A DNA stretch of 21,114 bases from a virus. Where the stretch lies: IMG/VR virus record IMGVR_UViG_3300021960_000637, positions 1 to 21,114 of that record; one strand, 5' to 3'. Position numbers and translations under genes: made by a program. The notes beneath the pieces were generated by a model. The model was not told where the DNA came from and searched no databases. It saw only the letters and a program-made list of their open reading frames with translations. Below, in pieces: positions 1 through 7,931 of this stretch (the stretch's first letter is position 1; every line of letters starts with the position of its first letter).

Positions 1-1772
1 TCCTCATACTTCATAGTCTTACCGCTGTGTGCATTAGGGCAGTAAGTCTTCAGATTTTCAGGCGCAAGATTATTTAGATTGCGGTCAACGTGGTCTACTT
101 GCAAACCCTTTTTATAATTTACTAAACGCTCTTCCTCAGAAAGAGGAAATTCTTCAGAACCAATTGGCGGGTTAGTAACAAAGTCTTCAAAGCATTTGCA
201 GCCTTCACGTTCACAACGATCCTTTTGTGCTGCTTTGTATGCAGCATCACGCTCTTGTTTAGAAGCAGAAATGGTTTTTTTATAACCATTGCGATCAACA
301 TTATTAAACTGACTCATAGAAAGAGGAGCAGAATAGTCATCCTTCCACTCTGGTACAGCAACTTTATAGGTTTCAGTATCAGGAACAAAGAAAGTGTGTG
401 AGTTCTGCAATTTCATGTACTCACGCAACTCATCAAAAACAGGAGAGTCTTTGTAGTTCTCCACAAGCCAATCTACAGCATCCGACACAAAGTTAACATC
501 CAAATCTTCAATGCCAAAGTTGGTGCGAACAGCACGGCCAAAGATTTGAAGAATAGAAACTGTTACTTTATTTTCACCAACTTGGTTACGCTCCCGTGAG
601 TGAACTTCATGAGAAATATTAGGAACATTTAAACCAAATTTAAACTTCTCAATGTGAAAAATATATCGCAAATCAACCTTTACATTTTTATCAGTAGACA
701 AAGATGCAATCTCTGAGGTCTTCATCAGATTGGTAAACTCATTGAAAGATTTCACCTTACGGCGTTCGCCGTCAAGATTTTCGATTATATAACCCTTTTC
801 AGTTGCAATTCCAAAAATAAAAAGTGAGGGGTCATATTTTCCTGCCAGCATCGCAGCAACAACCGCTTGCTCTTCATCAATATTCAACGATGAAGTACCA
901 TTTTCGATATTAGCACCAGCATTTAAAGTCATAACGGTTTTTGGTGCCAATTTAAGGGATGGTTCATGTGCGTTAATGATCTCAACTGTTGTAGCAGAAG
1001 TTGCAGAAAATGCCAAATAATCAATTAGTGCAAGTTGAATCCCTGCTTCAAAACCAACCTTATCTGGATTGTAAACAGTAATTCCACGCAACTGACTAGT
1101 GATTTCAGTCAACTCATCTTGTGTTGCCCAATCCTCTTTTTTGACAAGAAGGTTGTACATCTTGGAGTTGATCTTAGGAATCAATCCCTTATGCTCAAAC
1201 AAAGGTGTTGCAGTAAAACCAAAAACTTTGGAGTTTTTATGGAGAGCAAGGGCCTCTACAAACTCATAGTAAGATGCTTTGTATGAAGTACCTGCATGGC
1301 CAGTGTTGTATTTCGCAGTTTCTTGAGAAGAAGAACCACCAAAATGAGCTTCATCCCAATAAACTCCAAACTTCTTATCCTTCAAAAAGTCAATTAGAAT
1401 ATCAGAGTTTTCGTTATCTGTACCACCATTTACAGCGCCACCAATAGTAGAAACTAGAACTATCGGATAATCATCATCTGCATTAAGAAATTCATCAACA
1501 CTTTTTGTAACATCTGCTTTGCCACGCAGAGCTTTTCTCATGTCAGCAAAATCTTGATCCACATTATCCTTAAACACAGTCAAAAACAGAAACTTGTTGT
1601 AATCCTCGTTAATATTAGAAGGGATCAAATTGTTCATAATATTATAAGTCTTACCAACACCAGTGCCAGCAGTAATAATATTAATCTTGCCTTTTTCGTG
1701 ATTCTCATAAGAATCAATGATAAGACGCTTAGAAACCAAACGCAACTTCTTAATATTTGAATATTTACTCAT
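1..1772 (-). CDS. DEAH-box SF2 helicase with C-terminal HNH nuclease domain (3' end outside window)
   Basis: I translated this from the ATG at 1772 to the window edge: 590 open codons with no stop, so the C-terminus is missing. Superfamily 2 helicase motifs appear in order: Walker A AGTGVGKT at residues 35-42, the Walker B DEAH box at 140-143, TATP (motif III) at 187-190 and QIFGRAVR (motif VI) at 409-416. This resembles the Res subunit of type III restriction enzymes and related phage helicases. After a linker comes an HNH-type module: C520 and C525 as likely zinc ligands, VDHVDRN at 559-565, ENL at 572-574 and CPNAH at 578-582. The likely role is ATP-driven translocation or unwinding coupled to cleavage. 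It has its own promoter immediately upstream, and the next gene upstream is a cytosine-5 methyltransferase. A purely replicative or recombination helicase is the alternative. Helicase call firm, HNH call good, restriction role inferred. Confidence 0.85.
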   Translation of the reverse strand, partial: MSKYSNIKKLRLVSKRLIIDSYENHEKGKINIITAGTGVGKTYNIMNNLIPSNINEDYNKFLFLTVFKDNVDQDFADMRKALRGKADVTKSVDEFLNADDDYPIVLVSTIGGAVNGGTDNENSDILIDFLKDKKFGVYWDEAHFGGSSSQETAKYNTGHAGTSYKASYYEFVEALALHKNSKVFGFTATPLFEHKGLIPKINSKMYNLLVKKEDWATQDELTEITSQLRGITVYNPDKVGFEAGIQLALIDYLAFSATSATTVEIINAHEPSLKLAPKTVMTLNAGANIENGTSSLNIDEEQAVVAAMLAGKYDPSLFIFGIATEKGYIIENLDGERRKVKSFNEFTNLMKTSEIASLSTDKNVKVDLRYIFHIEKFKFGLNVPNISHEVHSRERNQVGENKVTVSILQIFGRAVRTNFGIEDLDVNFVSDAVDWLVENYKDSPVFDELREYMKLQNSHTFFVPDTETYKVAVPEWKDDYSAPLSMSQFNNVDRNGYKKTISASKQERDAAYKAAQKDRCEREGCKCFEDFVTNPPIGSEEFPLSEEERLVNYKKGLQVDHVDRNLNNLAPENLKTYCPNAHSGKTMKYE

Positions 1773-1807
1773 AATCTAATCTTTCTCTTCATTTCTAACT
1801 ATAACTG

Positions 1808-1836
1808 ACTATAACATTTTGAATAGGATTTGTCAA
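1808..1836 (-). promoter_or_regulatory. sigma-70-type promoter for the helicase-HNH gene
   Basis: On the minus strand a perfect -35 TTGACA (1836-1831) is followed by a 17-nt spacer and TATAGT (1813-1808), with a TG at the extended -10 position. The expected start is near 1801, leaving a leader of about 29 nt before the ATG at 1772. The -35 contains the TGA stop codon of the upstream methyltransferase, so the promoter is built into the end of that gene. Confidence 0.8.
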
Positions 1837-3041
1837 GAAAAATCTTCACTTTTTTCGTTGTATTTTTGCAACAAATTTTCGTATATACTCTCTGCAAGAT
1901 ATTTTGCCATTAATGGAGCAACCATCAGACCAATGCGCTTACCCCTCTCGTAAATATCTTCAGAAGGATTCACATAATCTGTTGGTAGCGTCATTATAGC
2001 TGCGGCCTCTAGCGGAGTAAATATGCGATCTTCTAGAGGATGCAAGTGAACGGAAAGACTTGCCAAACCCTGCTCTGTGAGGCTGTGTGATGCTTGATTC
2101 CATGGCACCCTACGACTTTGGTAGAAGGAGTGTTTAGCTTCTGGAATACTCTTGCCCCACTTCTTTCTATGTGCAATAAATTTTTCATAAAAATTTGACA
2201 CAACGTCATCACCGACAGACACGACCCTATCAGGATTCTTGGGTAGCCGTTTCAACCATTTATATTTAGCAGACTTTTTCATCCTCTCACAAAGTTCTTC
2301 AGCATCTATACGATTCATATTGTTAAGTTGCAAGTCACCAATTGCTTGTTCTATCGTTGGTTCTTCATCCAGTGCAGGCTCTGGAAATAGAGATGAAACC
2401 AGCATCCACGGCATACCAATATCTTCCAGCACATCATTGCGTACTGATACGATGAAAACACGTTGACGTTTCTGTGGAACACCAAAATGAATACCGTTTA
2501 GAACTTTAAATGTAGTTGAATATCCAAGTGCTTCAAAGTCTGTGACCATGCGATCTAAATGCTGCTTTGCATATTCCATCGTTAGACCTTTGACGTTCTC
2601 GCAGATGATAACCTTCGGCATCATCTCACCAGCAATGCGAATCATCTGCCATGTTAGGTCTTCGATATTAGCTTGTTTCTTTCCATATGCAATCTTCTCC
2701 TTACCCCACCCTGCCTGTTTTGTTCCAGACATGGAGAAAGGTGGACACGGCGGCGAACCATCCATGATATCTAATTCGTATTTCTTTAGACCTGTCATCT
2801 CCATAATCTGTTGTCCAGTTACATCCTTGATATCACCGCATATGTGTGGAGTGTCTGGCCAGTTTGCAAGATAGGTATCAACTGCGACTTGCTGAAATTC
2901 ATTCACAAATTTACAGTCACCACCTGCCAGTTTATAACCAGCAGATGATCCACCGCCGCCTGCAAAGAAGGAGATGTATGAGAATAGTTTTCGATCAGAA
3001 GATTCCTTTAGGTCATCTAGTGTGTAGCGATAATATCTCAT
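1833..3041 (-). CDS. DNA (cytosine-5-)-methyltransferase
   Basis: A 402-aa protein with the ordered motifs of C5 cytosine methyltransferases: motif I FFAGGGGSSAGY (residues 25-36, SAM binding), motif IV SPPCPPFS with catalytic Cys99, motif VI ENV (148-150), motif VIII QKRQR (190-194), and a C-terminal helix beginning LMVAPLMAKYL that fits motif X. It should transfer a methyl group from SAM to C5 of cytosine in a short target set by the region between motifs VIII and IX. Motif IV reads PCPPFS rather than the usual PCQxFS, a tolerated variant that keeps the nucleophile. The ATG at 3041 overlaps the polymerase stop (ATGA), so it is translationally coupled to gene 43 and made with it. A GGAGG lies about 10 nt upstream. 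Probable role: protective modification of phage DNA, possibly against the neighbouring helicase-HNH protein. Confidence 0.95.
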   Translation of the reverse strand: MRYYRYTLDDLKESSDRKLFSYISFFAGGGGSSAGYKLAGGDCKFVNEFQQVAVDTYLANWPDTPHICGDIKDVTGQQIMEMTGLKKYELDIMDGSPPCPPFSMSGTKQAGWGKEKIAYGKKQANIEDLTWQMIRIAGEMMPKVIICENVKGLTMEYAKQHLDRMVTDFEALGYSTTFKVLNGIHFGVPQKRQRVFIVSVRNDVLEDIGMPWMLVSSLFPEPALDEEPTIEQAIGDLQLNNMNRIDAEELCERMKKSAKYKWLKRLPKNPDRVVSVGDDVVSNFYEKFIAHRKKWGKSIPEAKHSFYQSRRVPWNQASHSLTEQGLASLSVHLHPLEDRIFTPLEAAAIMTLPTDYVNPSEDIYERGKRIGLMVAPLMAKYLAESIYENLLQKYNEKSEDFS

Positions 3042-5530
3042 CCAAAAAAATCCTCCAGTGTTCCTACTTCATCGTTTTTCAATATCCAGTTCATCTTATC
3101 CGTTATCACACGCAACGGCGCTAAGAAGCTGTCTTCGTATTGACTAGTATAGTCAACCATCGGCAATATGTCAAGTTCCTTTGGTATCTTTGTCATAAAA
3201 GAAAACGCAGAGGCTTGATAGATATTGTCTTTGAGGTTTACAAATTTCACCTTGTCTCCTTCTTGAATAGAAACGTACTTATTGCCAAGTTTGTTCTCAT
3301 CTACGAGATGGTTGTAGAGTATTGCACCCTTAACATGCTTGGGAGCGCCGAGTGCAAATAAACGATCTGTTCCACGAAACTTCTTTAGTCCATTACAGGA
3401 GCGGGGATAGGCAATATCTTCTGGTGGCAATGTCATAAACTCCTCACGAAAATCTTGTATGAATGTATTTAGCATCTTCTCATCACCACCCATGATGATT
3501 CTGATTGCTTCCTTCAACTTTTCCCGACATGGTGCAGGGGTTGAACTCTTAACGCTTTCTAGTCCCATAATCTTGAGTTTAGGTTCCTTAAACCGAACAC
3601 CTTCCATATCATACAGGTTTAGAATGTATCGTTTCTTTGCAGTCCAGATTCCCTTGTCAGCGATTGCCTCTCTGCCCATCTCCATCTTCTGTTCGTATGC
3701 GTTGGTTACTTTAGCAAGAGCTTGATAAGACTTATCAATAAAAGGTTCCAGCTTCTCTTTTGCAATCTTATCCAAGAAATTGACAATAGTGTTAGTGTCT
3801 GTTCCCTCTTTAAACACCTTACTAACCAACTTGTCAAAAGTGATGTATACGCTGTCTGTGTCCGAAGCAATAACGTAATCCACGTTCTTCGTTTCCAAGA
3901 TTTTGTTAAGATAAATGTTGAGACTTTTCTCAACCCATCGAATAGACAATTGACCAGATGAAGTAATTGCAGTGGCAACCAGCAGATCAAAATAACGAAA
4001 CCAATTGTTCCCAATAGCACCATATGCGCTGTTAAGAGAAATCTTCTTCGCCATTTGGATGTTGTTGTATCGGGCAATGTCTTTAAGTAGAGACTTTTCC
4101 CCAGTGTTTTCATACTCTTGTTGAGCGTCGAGCATAAGTCTTTTATATTTGACACGATCATTATACATGCCCTCCATTAGTTCTGGTAGAAACCCACGTT
4201 TGTCTTTGCGAAAGAATGCACCATTAGGAGTCATGCAATATTCTGTATCATTCTTTACCTTACCAGCCAACATCTTATCTACCATACCCTCAACAAGTTC
4301 GGCGTCCTTGTTTACTAGTGTCTCAGGTGAGATGTTGTACTGCATGATTAGATGAGGATACAGAGAGTTCAAATCAAAGGACATAACCCATTTGTGCATA
4401 CCTACCTGTGGGTCTTTCACATAGGCACCTTCAAACTTTTCCACCTTCTTGTGATCTTTCTTCTGAGGAATCACAAGGTTCCTCTCACGCAGATAATTGT
4501 AGATAAGGATATCCCAATACCGCACAGTTCCAAGCACATCAGTAAAATTAACCTTTGCCTCATATGCCATCGTCAATGCAAGTTCAATCAGCTTCATCTT
4601 GTCTTCAAGGCGGTCAACAATTTCCACATCTTGAATGTTGTATTCGATGAACGACTGATAGTCTTTAGTGTACCACTCACGAAATGTTTCGAAGGGATTA
4701 CCGTCCTTGCGTTCACCTAGTTCGACAAACGCAATGTGGTCCAGACGATAGGACTCCTGATTGGTGTATGTGAACTTACGATATAGATCAAAGTAATCCA
4801 GTGCAGCGATGCCATCTAGAGTATAGACTTGATGAGTACGACCCATCTGATACACATCACGGGCAAACACGTTCTTCCACGGAGACAGACGTTTGACTTC
4901 TTCCTCATCAAACACATTACGAATACGATTGCAAAGATAGGGAATATCAAAGAACTCTGTATTCCATCCAGTGATAATATCAGGTGTGTGTCGTTCCCAG
5001 AATGCTAGGAACTCTTTCAGCAGATGCACTTCACTCTCACATTGCACATAGGTTACATCATCACGGTCTGTGACGAACTCACCGATACCCCAAACAACGA
5101 TGCGTTTAGTCTGGTGGTTTTTGAGAGTGATAGACAGCATAGGTTCTGCTGCATCTTCTGGTTTAGGGAAACCGTTCTCACACTCCACCTCAATATCGAT
5201 GGTGACCATGAGCATTTGGTCTAAATCCCAATCGACCTGATTAGGATATTCATCAGCAATCCAGCAATAGGGATATTGTGTGTTACCAAACATAATGTCT
5301 TTTTGGTTCTCACGATCAGACACCCACTGTTTGGCTTCTTTGATCGAATCAAAATGGTGTGGTTTTACACTCTGACCATCCAGAGTTTTATAGCCAGTCT
5401 CCTCACGGGTATTGACCAGATCGAACAGCGTAGGTTCATACTTAACTCTGCGAGTTGTGCGTTCTCCATTCCTGACCTCACGGACAAGAATAGAGTTACC
5501 GTATTGCAATACGTTTGTGTAAAAGTTCAT
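3038..5530 (-). CDS. 43: family B DNA polymerase (T4 gp43-like) with 3'-5' exonuclease
   Basis: An 830-aa replicative polymerase, slightly shorter than the T4 enzyme (898 aa). The N-terminal exonuclease carries D112/E114 (Exo I, in TIDIEVE), D195 (Exo II, in NTEFFD) and Y297/D301 (Exo III). The polymerase domain carries motif A DLNSLYP (D386), motif B KISLNSAYG (496-504) and motif C DTDS (557-560). The start at 5530 agrees with the T4 N-terminus (MNFYTNVLQYGN here against FYISIETVGN in T4). It lacks a Shine-Dalgarno sequence, and a strong promoter places the transcript start at or very near the ATG. It should work with the gp45 clamp and gp44/62 loader encoded just upstream. The following methyltransferase gene overlaps its stop by 4 nt. 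Confidence 0.98.
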   Translation of the reverse strand: MNFYTNVLQYGNSILVREVRNGERTTRRVKYEPTLFDLVNTREETGYKTLDGQSVKPHHFDSIKEAKQWVSDRENQKDIMFGNTQYPYCWIADEYPNQVDWDLDQMLMVTIDIEVECENGFPKPEDAAEPMLSITLKNHQTKRIVVWGIGEFVTDRDDVTYVQCESEVHLLKEFLAFWERHTPDIITGWNTEFFDIPYLCNRIRNVFDEEEVKRLSPWKNVFARDVYQMGRTHQVYTLDGIAALDYFDLYRKFTYTNQESYRLDHIAFVELGERKDGNPFETFREWYTKDYQSFIEYNIQDVEIVDRLEDKMKLIELALTMAYEAKVNFTDVLGTVRYWDILIYNYLRERNLVIPQKKDHKKVEKFEGAYVKDPQVGMHKWVMSFDLNSLYPHLIMQYNISPETLVNKDAELVEGMVDKMLAGKVKNDTEYCMTPNGAFFRKDKRGFLPELMEGMYNDRVKYKRLMLDAQQEYENTGEKSLLKDIARYNNIQMAKKISLNSAYGAIGNNWFRYFDLLVATAITSSGQLSIRWVEKSLNIYLNKILETKNVDYVIASDTDSVYITFDKLVSKVFKEGTDTNTIVNFLDKIAKEKLEPFIDKSYQALAKVTNAYEQKMEMGREAIADKGIWTAKKRYILNLYDMEGVRFKEPKLKIMGLESVKSSTPAPCREKLKEAIRIIMGGDEKMLNTFIQDFREEFMTLPPEDIAYPRSCNGLKKFRGTDRLFALGAPKHVKGAILYNHLVDENKLGNKYVSIQEGDKVKFVNLKDNIYQASAFSFMTKIPKELDILPMVDYTSQYEDSFLAPLRVITDKMNWILKNDEVGTLEDFFG

Positions 5531-5536
5531 ATAAAG

Positions 5537-5565
5537 ACTATATCAGGTTTCAGTAGATTTGTCAA
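5537..5565 (-). promoter_or_regulatory. sigma-70-type promoter for gene 43, inside the end of the RimK-like gene
   Basis: TTGACA (5565-5560), a 17-nt spacer and TATAGT (5542-5537) on the minus strand, with TGA at the extended -10 position. All of the -35 and spacer are codons of the upstream ATP-grasp gene, whose TGA stop (5545-5543) abuts the -10. The predicted start, about 7 nt past the -10, is position 5530 give or take one, the A of the polymerase ATG. The mRNA would then be leaderless. Confidence 0.8.
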
Positions 5566-6628
5566 GGGTCCAATTGTCACGATTCATATACATCTTCAAT
5601 ATTTCTTTAGTGATGCTACGATCCTTACCTTTAATCAATGGTTTTGCGGCGGCACCTGAAAGCACTGCTTCAATACCCATCAAGCCGGGAGTAGAATTAA
5701 CTTCGATAAAATAAGGACTTTCTTTATCCCTATTCTTTGCGGGAATAAAATCAACACCAACAACCTGACCTTGAACTGATTCTGTTGCCCGTAAAGACTC
5801 CTGTGCTTCACGTTCTGTCAATTCATGGGATACTGGTTCTGATCCTTGGGAGACGTTACTTCTGAAATCATCTCCAACGACAGGTCTTTTAATTGCACCC
5901 AGAATCTCACCAGCTGCAATAATAACACGAACATCATAGTCTGTCTTTATATATTCTTGAAGAAGAACATCGACAAACTCATCTTCCCTATGAAGCAATT
6001 GAATAACACTGTGAAGTGCTTTTAGACTCTCAATCCAGATAACACCAACACCCCGTGACCCAACAGCGGTCTTGAGAATCATTGGGAACTTATTACCCAA
6101 TCTTTCTGCCGCATCCTCAGCACCTTCTGAATGACGAACTAGAACTGTGTTTGGTGTACGAATATCATTTTGCTGAAACACAATCTGGTTGTACCATTTA
6201 TCATTGCAAATATCATGACATATAACAGGATTAATAAGAGTGTAACCCTGACTCTCCAGATTGAGACAAGCAACTCGCCAAGACAGATTACCTGTCTTAA
6301 CCGTTGAACCAATACCTCTAGCCATCACCAATGTATTCTCAGGATTTATGCGAAATGGTTTATCATACTCAGCATCATCTTTCATACCGGGCAGTTCTAC
6401 CTGACCTTTATCATCCACAGGAAAGGAATATACCAATTGGTCCTTGCCTTTGTCTTCCATGTACATTCCAGAAAACTCAGCAAGATACACTTCAATACCC
6501 AACTCAGATGCTTTCTTGCGAACCATTGGTCCAGTTTCATTTGGATCAAACGGATCATCATGTGACAGAATCAATAGTTTGTATTTTTCTTCTTTTGCTT
6601 CTGTGATGAATGATTTGAACTTTTCCAT
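5543..6628 (-). CDS. RimK-like ATP-grasp amino-acid ligase with capsid-targeting-like N-terminus
   Basis: 361 aa. The C-terminal two-thirds is an ATP-grasp ligase close to RimK (the ribosomal protein S6 glutamate ligase): glycine-rich loop LKTAVGSRGVGV (185-196), QEYI (224-227), DVRV (232-235), FRSNVSQG (255-262), GVDF (291-294) and the metal-binding FIEVNSTPGLMGIE (307-320). Such enzymes use ATP to add amino acids, typically glutamate, to a protein or peptide C-terminus. It exceeds E. coli RimK (about 300 aa) through N-terminal additions. Residues 1-11, MEKFKSFITEA, match the T4 capsid-targeting sequence (MKTYQEFIAEA) at M1, an aromatic at 4, F7, I8, E10 and A11, including the gp21 protease rule (I/L)-x-E. 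The ATG overlaps the regA stop (TAATG). Substrate unknown; packaging in the head is inferred. Confidence 0.85.
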   Translation of the reverse strand: MEKFKSFITEAKEEKYKLLILSHDDPFDPNETGPMVRKKASELGIEVYLAEFSGMYMEDKGKDQLVYSFPVDDKGQVELPGMKDDAEYDKPFRINPENTLVMARGIGSTVKTGNLSWRVACLNLESQGYTLINPVICHDICNDKWYNQIVFQQNDIRTPNTVLVRHSEGAEDAAERLGNKFPMILKTAVGSRGVGVIWIESLKALHSVIQLLHREDEFVDVLLQEYIKTDYDVRVIIAAGEILGAIKRPVVGDDFRSNVSQGSEPVSHELTEREAQESLRATESVQGQVVGVDFIPAKNRDKESPYFIEVNSTPGLMGIEAVLSGAAAKPLIKGKDRSITKEILKMYMNRDNWTLDKSTET

Positions 6629-7032
6629 TAGACTTCTTTTTTCTTACCAATATTATATTTAGTTTCGAGTACCCAATCATTCTTATCTGAATATGACAAC
6701 ACCTTAATTTGACTAAGGGGGGCAACTTCTCCAAGCTCGCTGATGATGTTAACCAATCCCCAATCAAGTAATAGTTTCGCAATCGTATTCCTACGAGAGA
6801 CATCATTGATTGTCAGGTTTATATTCTTACCATCAAGAGCAAACAACTCCTTGAAGTGTACAATAAAGTACCTACCCTGCTTATGCAGAATATGACATGA
6901 CTGATATAGTTTTTTTTCTTTACGGGAGGCAACCCCAATTCGTGATAGTGTCTCACGAACTTTCAGAAAGTCATCAGGTTCTTTCAACCCAACTTCTAGC
7001 ATCATCTCCTGTGTCCAATTAATCTCTTCCAT
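6628..7032 (-). CDS. regA: RegA translational repressor of early mRNAs
   Basis: 134 aa from the ATG at 7032. The sequence follows T4 RegA (122 aa) almost throughout: here EPDDFLKVRETLSRIGVA, YQSCHILHKQGRYFIVHFKE and LLLDWGL, with a C-terminal KYNIG. RegA binds start regions of early phage messages, in T4 including those of 45, 44, 62 and itself, and blocks ribosome loading. I chose the ATG at 7032 over the in-frame GTG at 7041 because AAGGTGG lies at correct spacing from the ATG and the GTG falls inside that Shine-Dalgarno sequence. The 5' end overlaps the gene 62 coding end by 14 nt, and the stop overlaps the start of the RimK-like gene by 1 nt. This is the T4 order 45-44-62-regA-43, except that a RimK-like gene is inserted before 43. 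Confidence 0.95.
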   Translation of the reverse strand: MEEINWTQEMMLEVGLKEPDDFLKVRETLSRIGVASRKEKKLYQSCHILHKQGRYFIVHFKELFALDGKNINLTINDVSRRNTIAKLLLDWGLVNIISELGEVAPLSQIKVLSYSDKNDWVLETKYNIGKKKEV

Positions 7033-7414
7033 TTTTCCCACCTTTATATAATCTTCTTTTTATGGTGGCGAGTTGATCCTCAGACAATACATCAAGAGCG
7101 GCCTTGGCCTTTGCATTACTATATCCATAGAACTCTTTAACATACTCTAGATTCTCTAATTTCGTCGCCTTCAACCACGGGGTAAATCTCTTCCTTGGCC
7201 TCAGACTATTTATCAAAAAATCATATTGTAGTTTCTTATCTACATTTGGTAGTTGGTTGATCTCATTCACCAACATAACGGTATCAGGAAATGCACCAAC
7301 ACATTTGTTGACAATGAACGGGGGATACTTTCTCTCCCATTCTTCATCATCACCATCCATCAGATGTTCTTTGGTCTGATTGATAGCCTTGAGATATTCC
7401 TTTAACTCATACAT
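7019..7414 (-). CDS. 62: clamp loader small subunit (gp62-like)
   Basis: 131 aa, shorter than T4 gp62 (187 aa). It is recognised mainly by position, between gene 44 and regA as in T4, and by family-like stretches such as YELKEYLKAINQTKEHL at the N-terminus, WERKYPPFIVNK and LQYDFLINSLRPRKRFTPW. In T4, gp62 joins four gp44 subunits to form the ATP-driven loader that opens the gp45 clamp and places it on primer-template DNA. The ATG at 7414 overlaps the end of the upstream 2OG oxygenase by 8 nt. A DUF6817 gene and an oxygenase gene separate it from gene 44, so the normally adjacent loader subunits are split here. Confidence 0.9.
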   Translation of the reverse strand: MYELKEYLKAINQTKEHLMDGDDEEWERKYPPFIVNKCVGAFPDTVMLVNEINQLPNVDKKLQYDFLINSLRPRKRFTPWLKATKLENLEYVKEFYGYSNAKAKAALDVLSEDQLATIKRRLYKGGKNGRD

Positions 7415-7931
7415 TACGATTGCACTTGAATACGATTACACTCCTCAACTCATAACACTCACGGGTCACGGGCATGGCCATGTGTGGTAGATGTGCGTCA
7501 AATATAACTAAACTGTTACCAACATAAGGAATGAGTTCTCCATCGACAAGAGTACCACCGCCCCACTCAGGTTTCCAATCCATTCGTGGATAGTAGATCA
7601 TCGTGAAGTCGCCATCGTCAGTATGCAGAACAGGTTCAATTCCATGCGTGTGTGCATTTAAATAGATGCGTTCATAACCTGTAATATTAAAGTTCTTTTT
7701 AAATTCATACTTGAACATCGCAGCCGTCCAGATAGGCATCACCCACTCAAAACCATTTGTAATTATTTGTTGTCCACTTTTTCCACAAAGACGATGCCAA
7801 TGAGTGCTGGGATGTGCATCTTTTCCCTTACCCCTAGAGTGATACTCATATCTCCAATGAACCTTTCTAATTTCTGAAGCAATCAATTCTGCAACATGGT
7901 CTTCTACCACACCATCATGTAACATTATCAT
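7407..7931 (-). CDS. 2-oxoglutarate/Fe(II) oxygenase (SM-20/prolyl hydroxylase-like)
   Basis: 174 aa from the ATG at 7931. An upstream start near 7988 is possible, but AAGGAG sits at ideal spacing from 7931 and the longer form would overlap the previous gene far more. The double-stranded beta-helix iron site is visible: HTD (H103, D105), a distal His (H150, in HLPHMAMPV) and a 2-oxoglutarate-binding Arg (R163, in LRSV). WGGGTL and VGNSLVIFDA between them are typical of prolyl-4-hydroxylase-like enzymes. It should couple oxidative decarboxylation of 2-oxoglutarate to hydroxylation of an unknown protein or small molecule. It overlaps the DUF6817 gene by 17 nt upstream and gene 62 by 8 nt downstream, so it is a fully integrated operon member. 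Substrate unknown. Confidence 0.87.
   Translation of the reverse strand: MIMLHDGVVEDHVAELIASEIRKVHWRYEYHSRGKGKDAHPSTHWHRLCGKSGQQIITNGFEWVMPIWTAAMFKYEFKKNFNITGYERIYLNAHTHGIEPVLHTDDGDFTMIYYPRMDWKPEWGGGTLVDGELIPYVGNSLVIFDAHLPHMAMPVTRECYELRSVIVFKCNRNV

Noticed and set aside
1-3041. A DISARM- or BREX-type defence locus
   Set aside because: Only one helicase and one cytosine methyltransferase are present; the other marker genes of those systems are absent in the window and the HNH fusion is not theirs.
3706-4161. A 151-codon minus-strand frame inside gene 43
   Set aside because: It lies out of frame within the polymerase palm region and has a composition typical of a shifted shadow of gene 43; there is no start signal.
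7032-7041. GTG at 7041 as the regA start
   Set aside because: It lies within the Shine-Dalgarno sequence serving the ATG at 7032.
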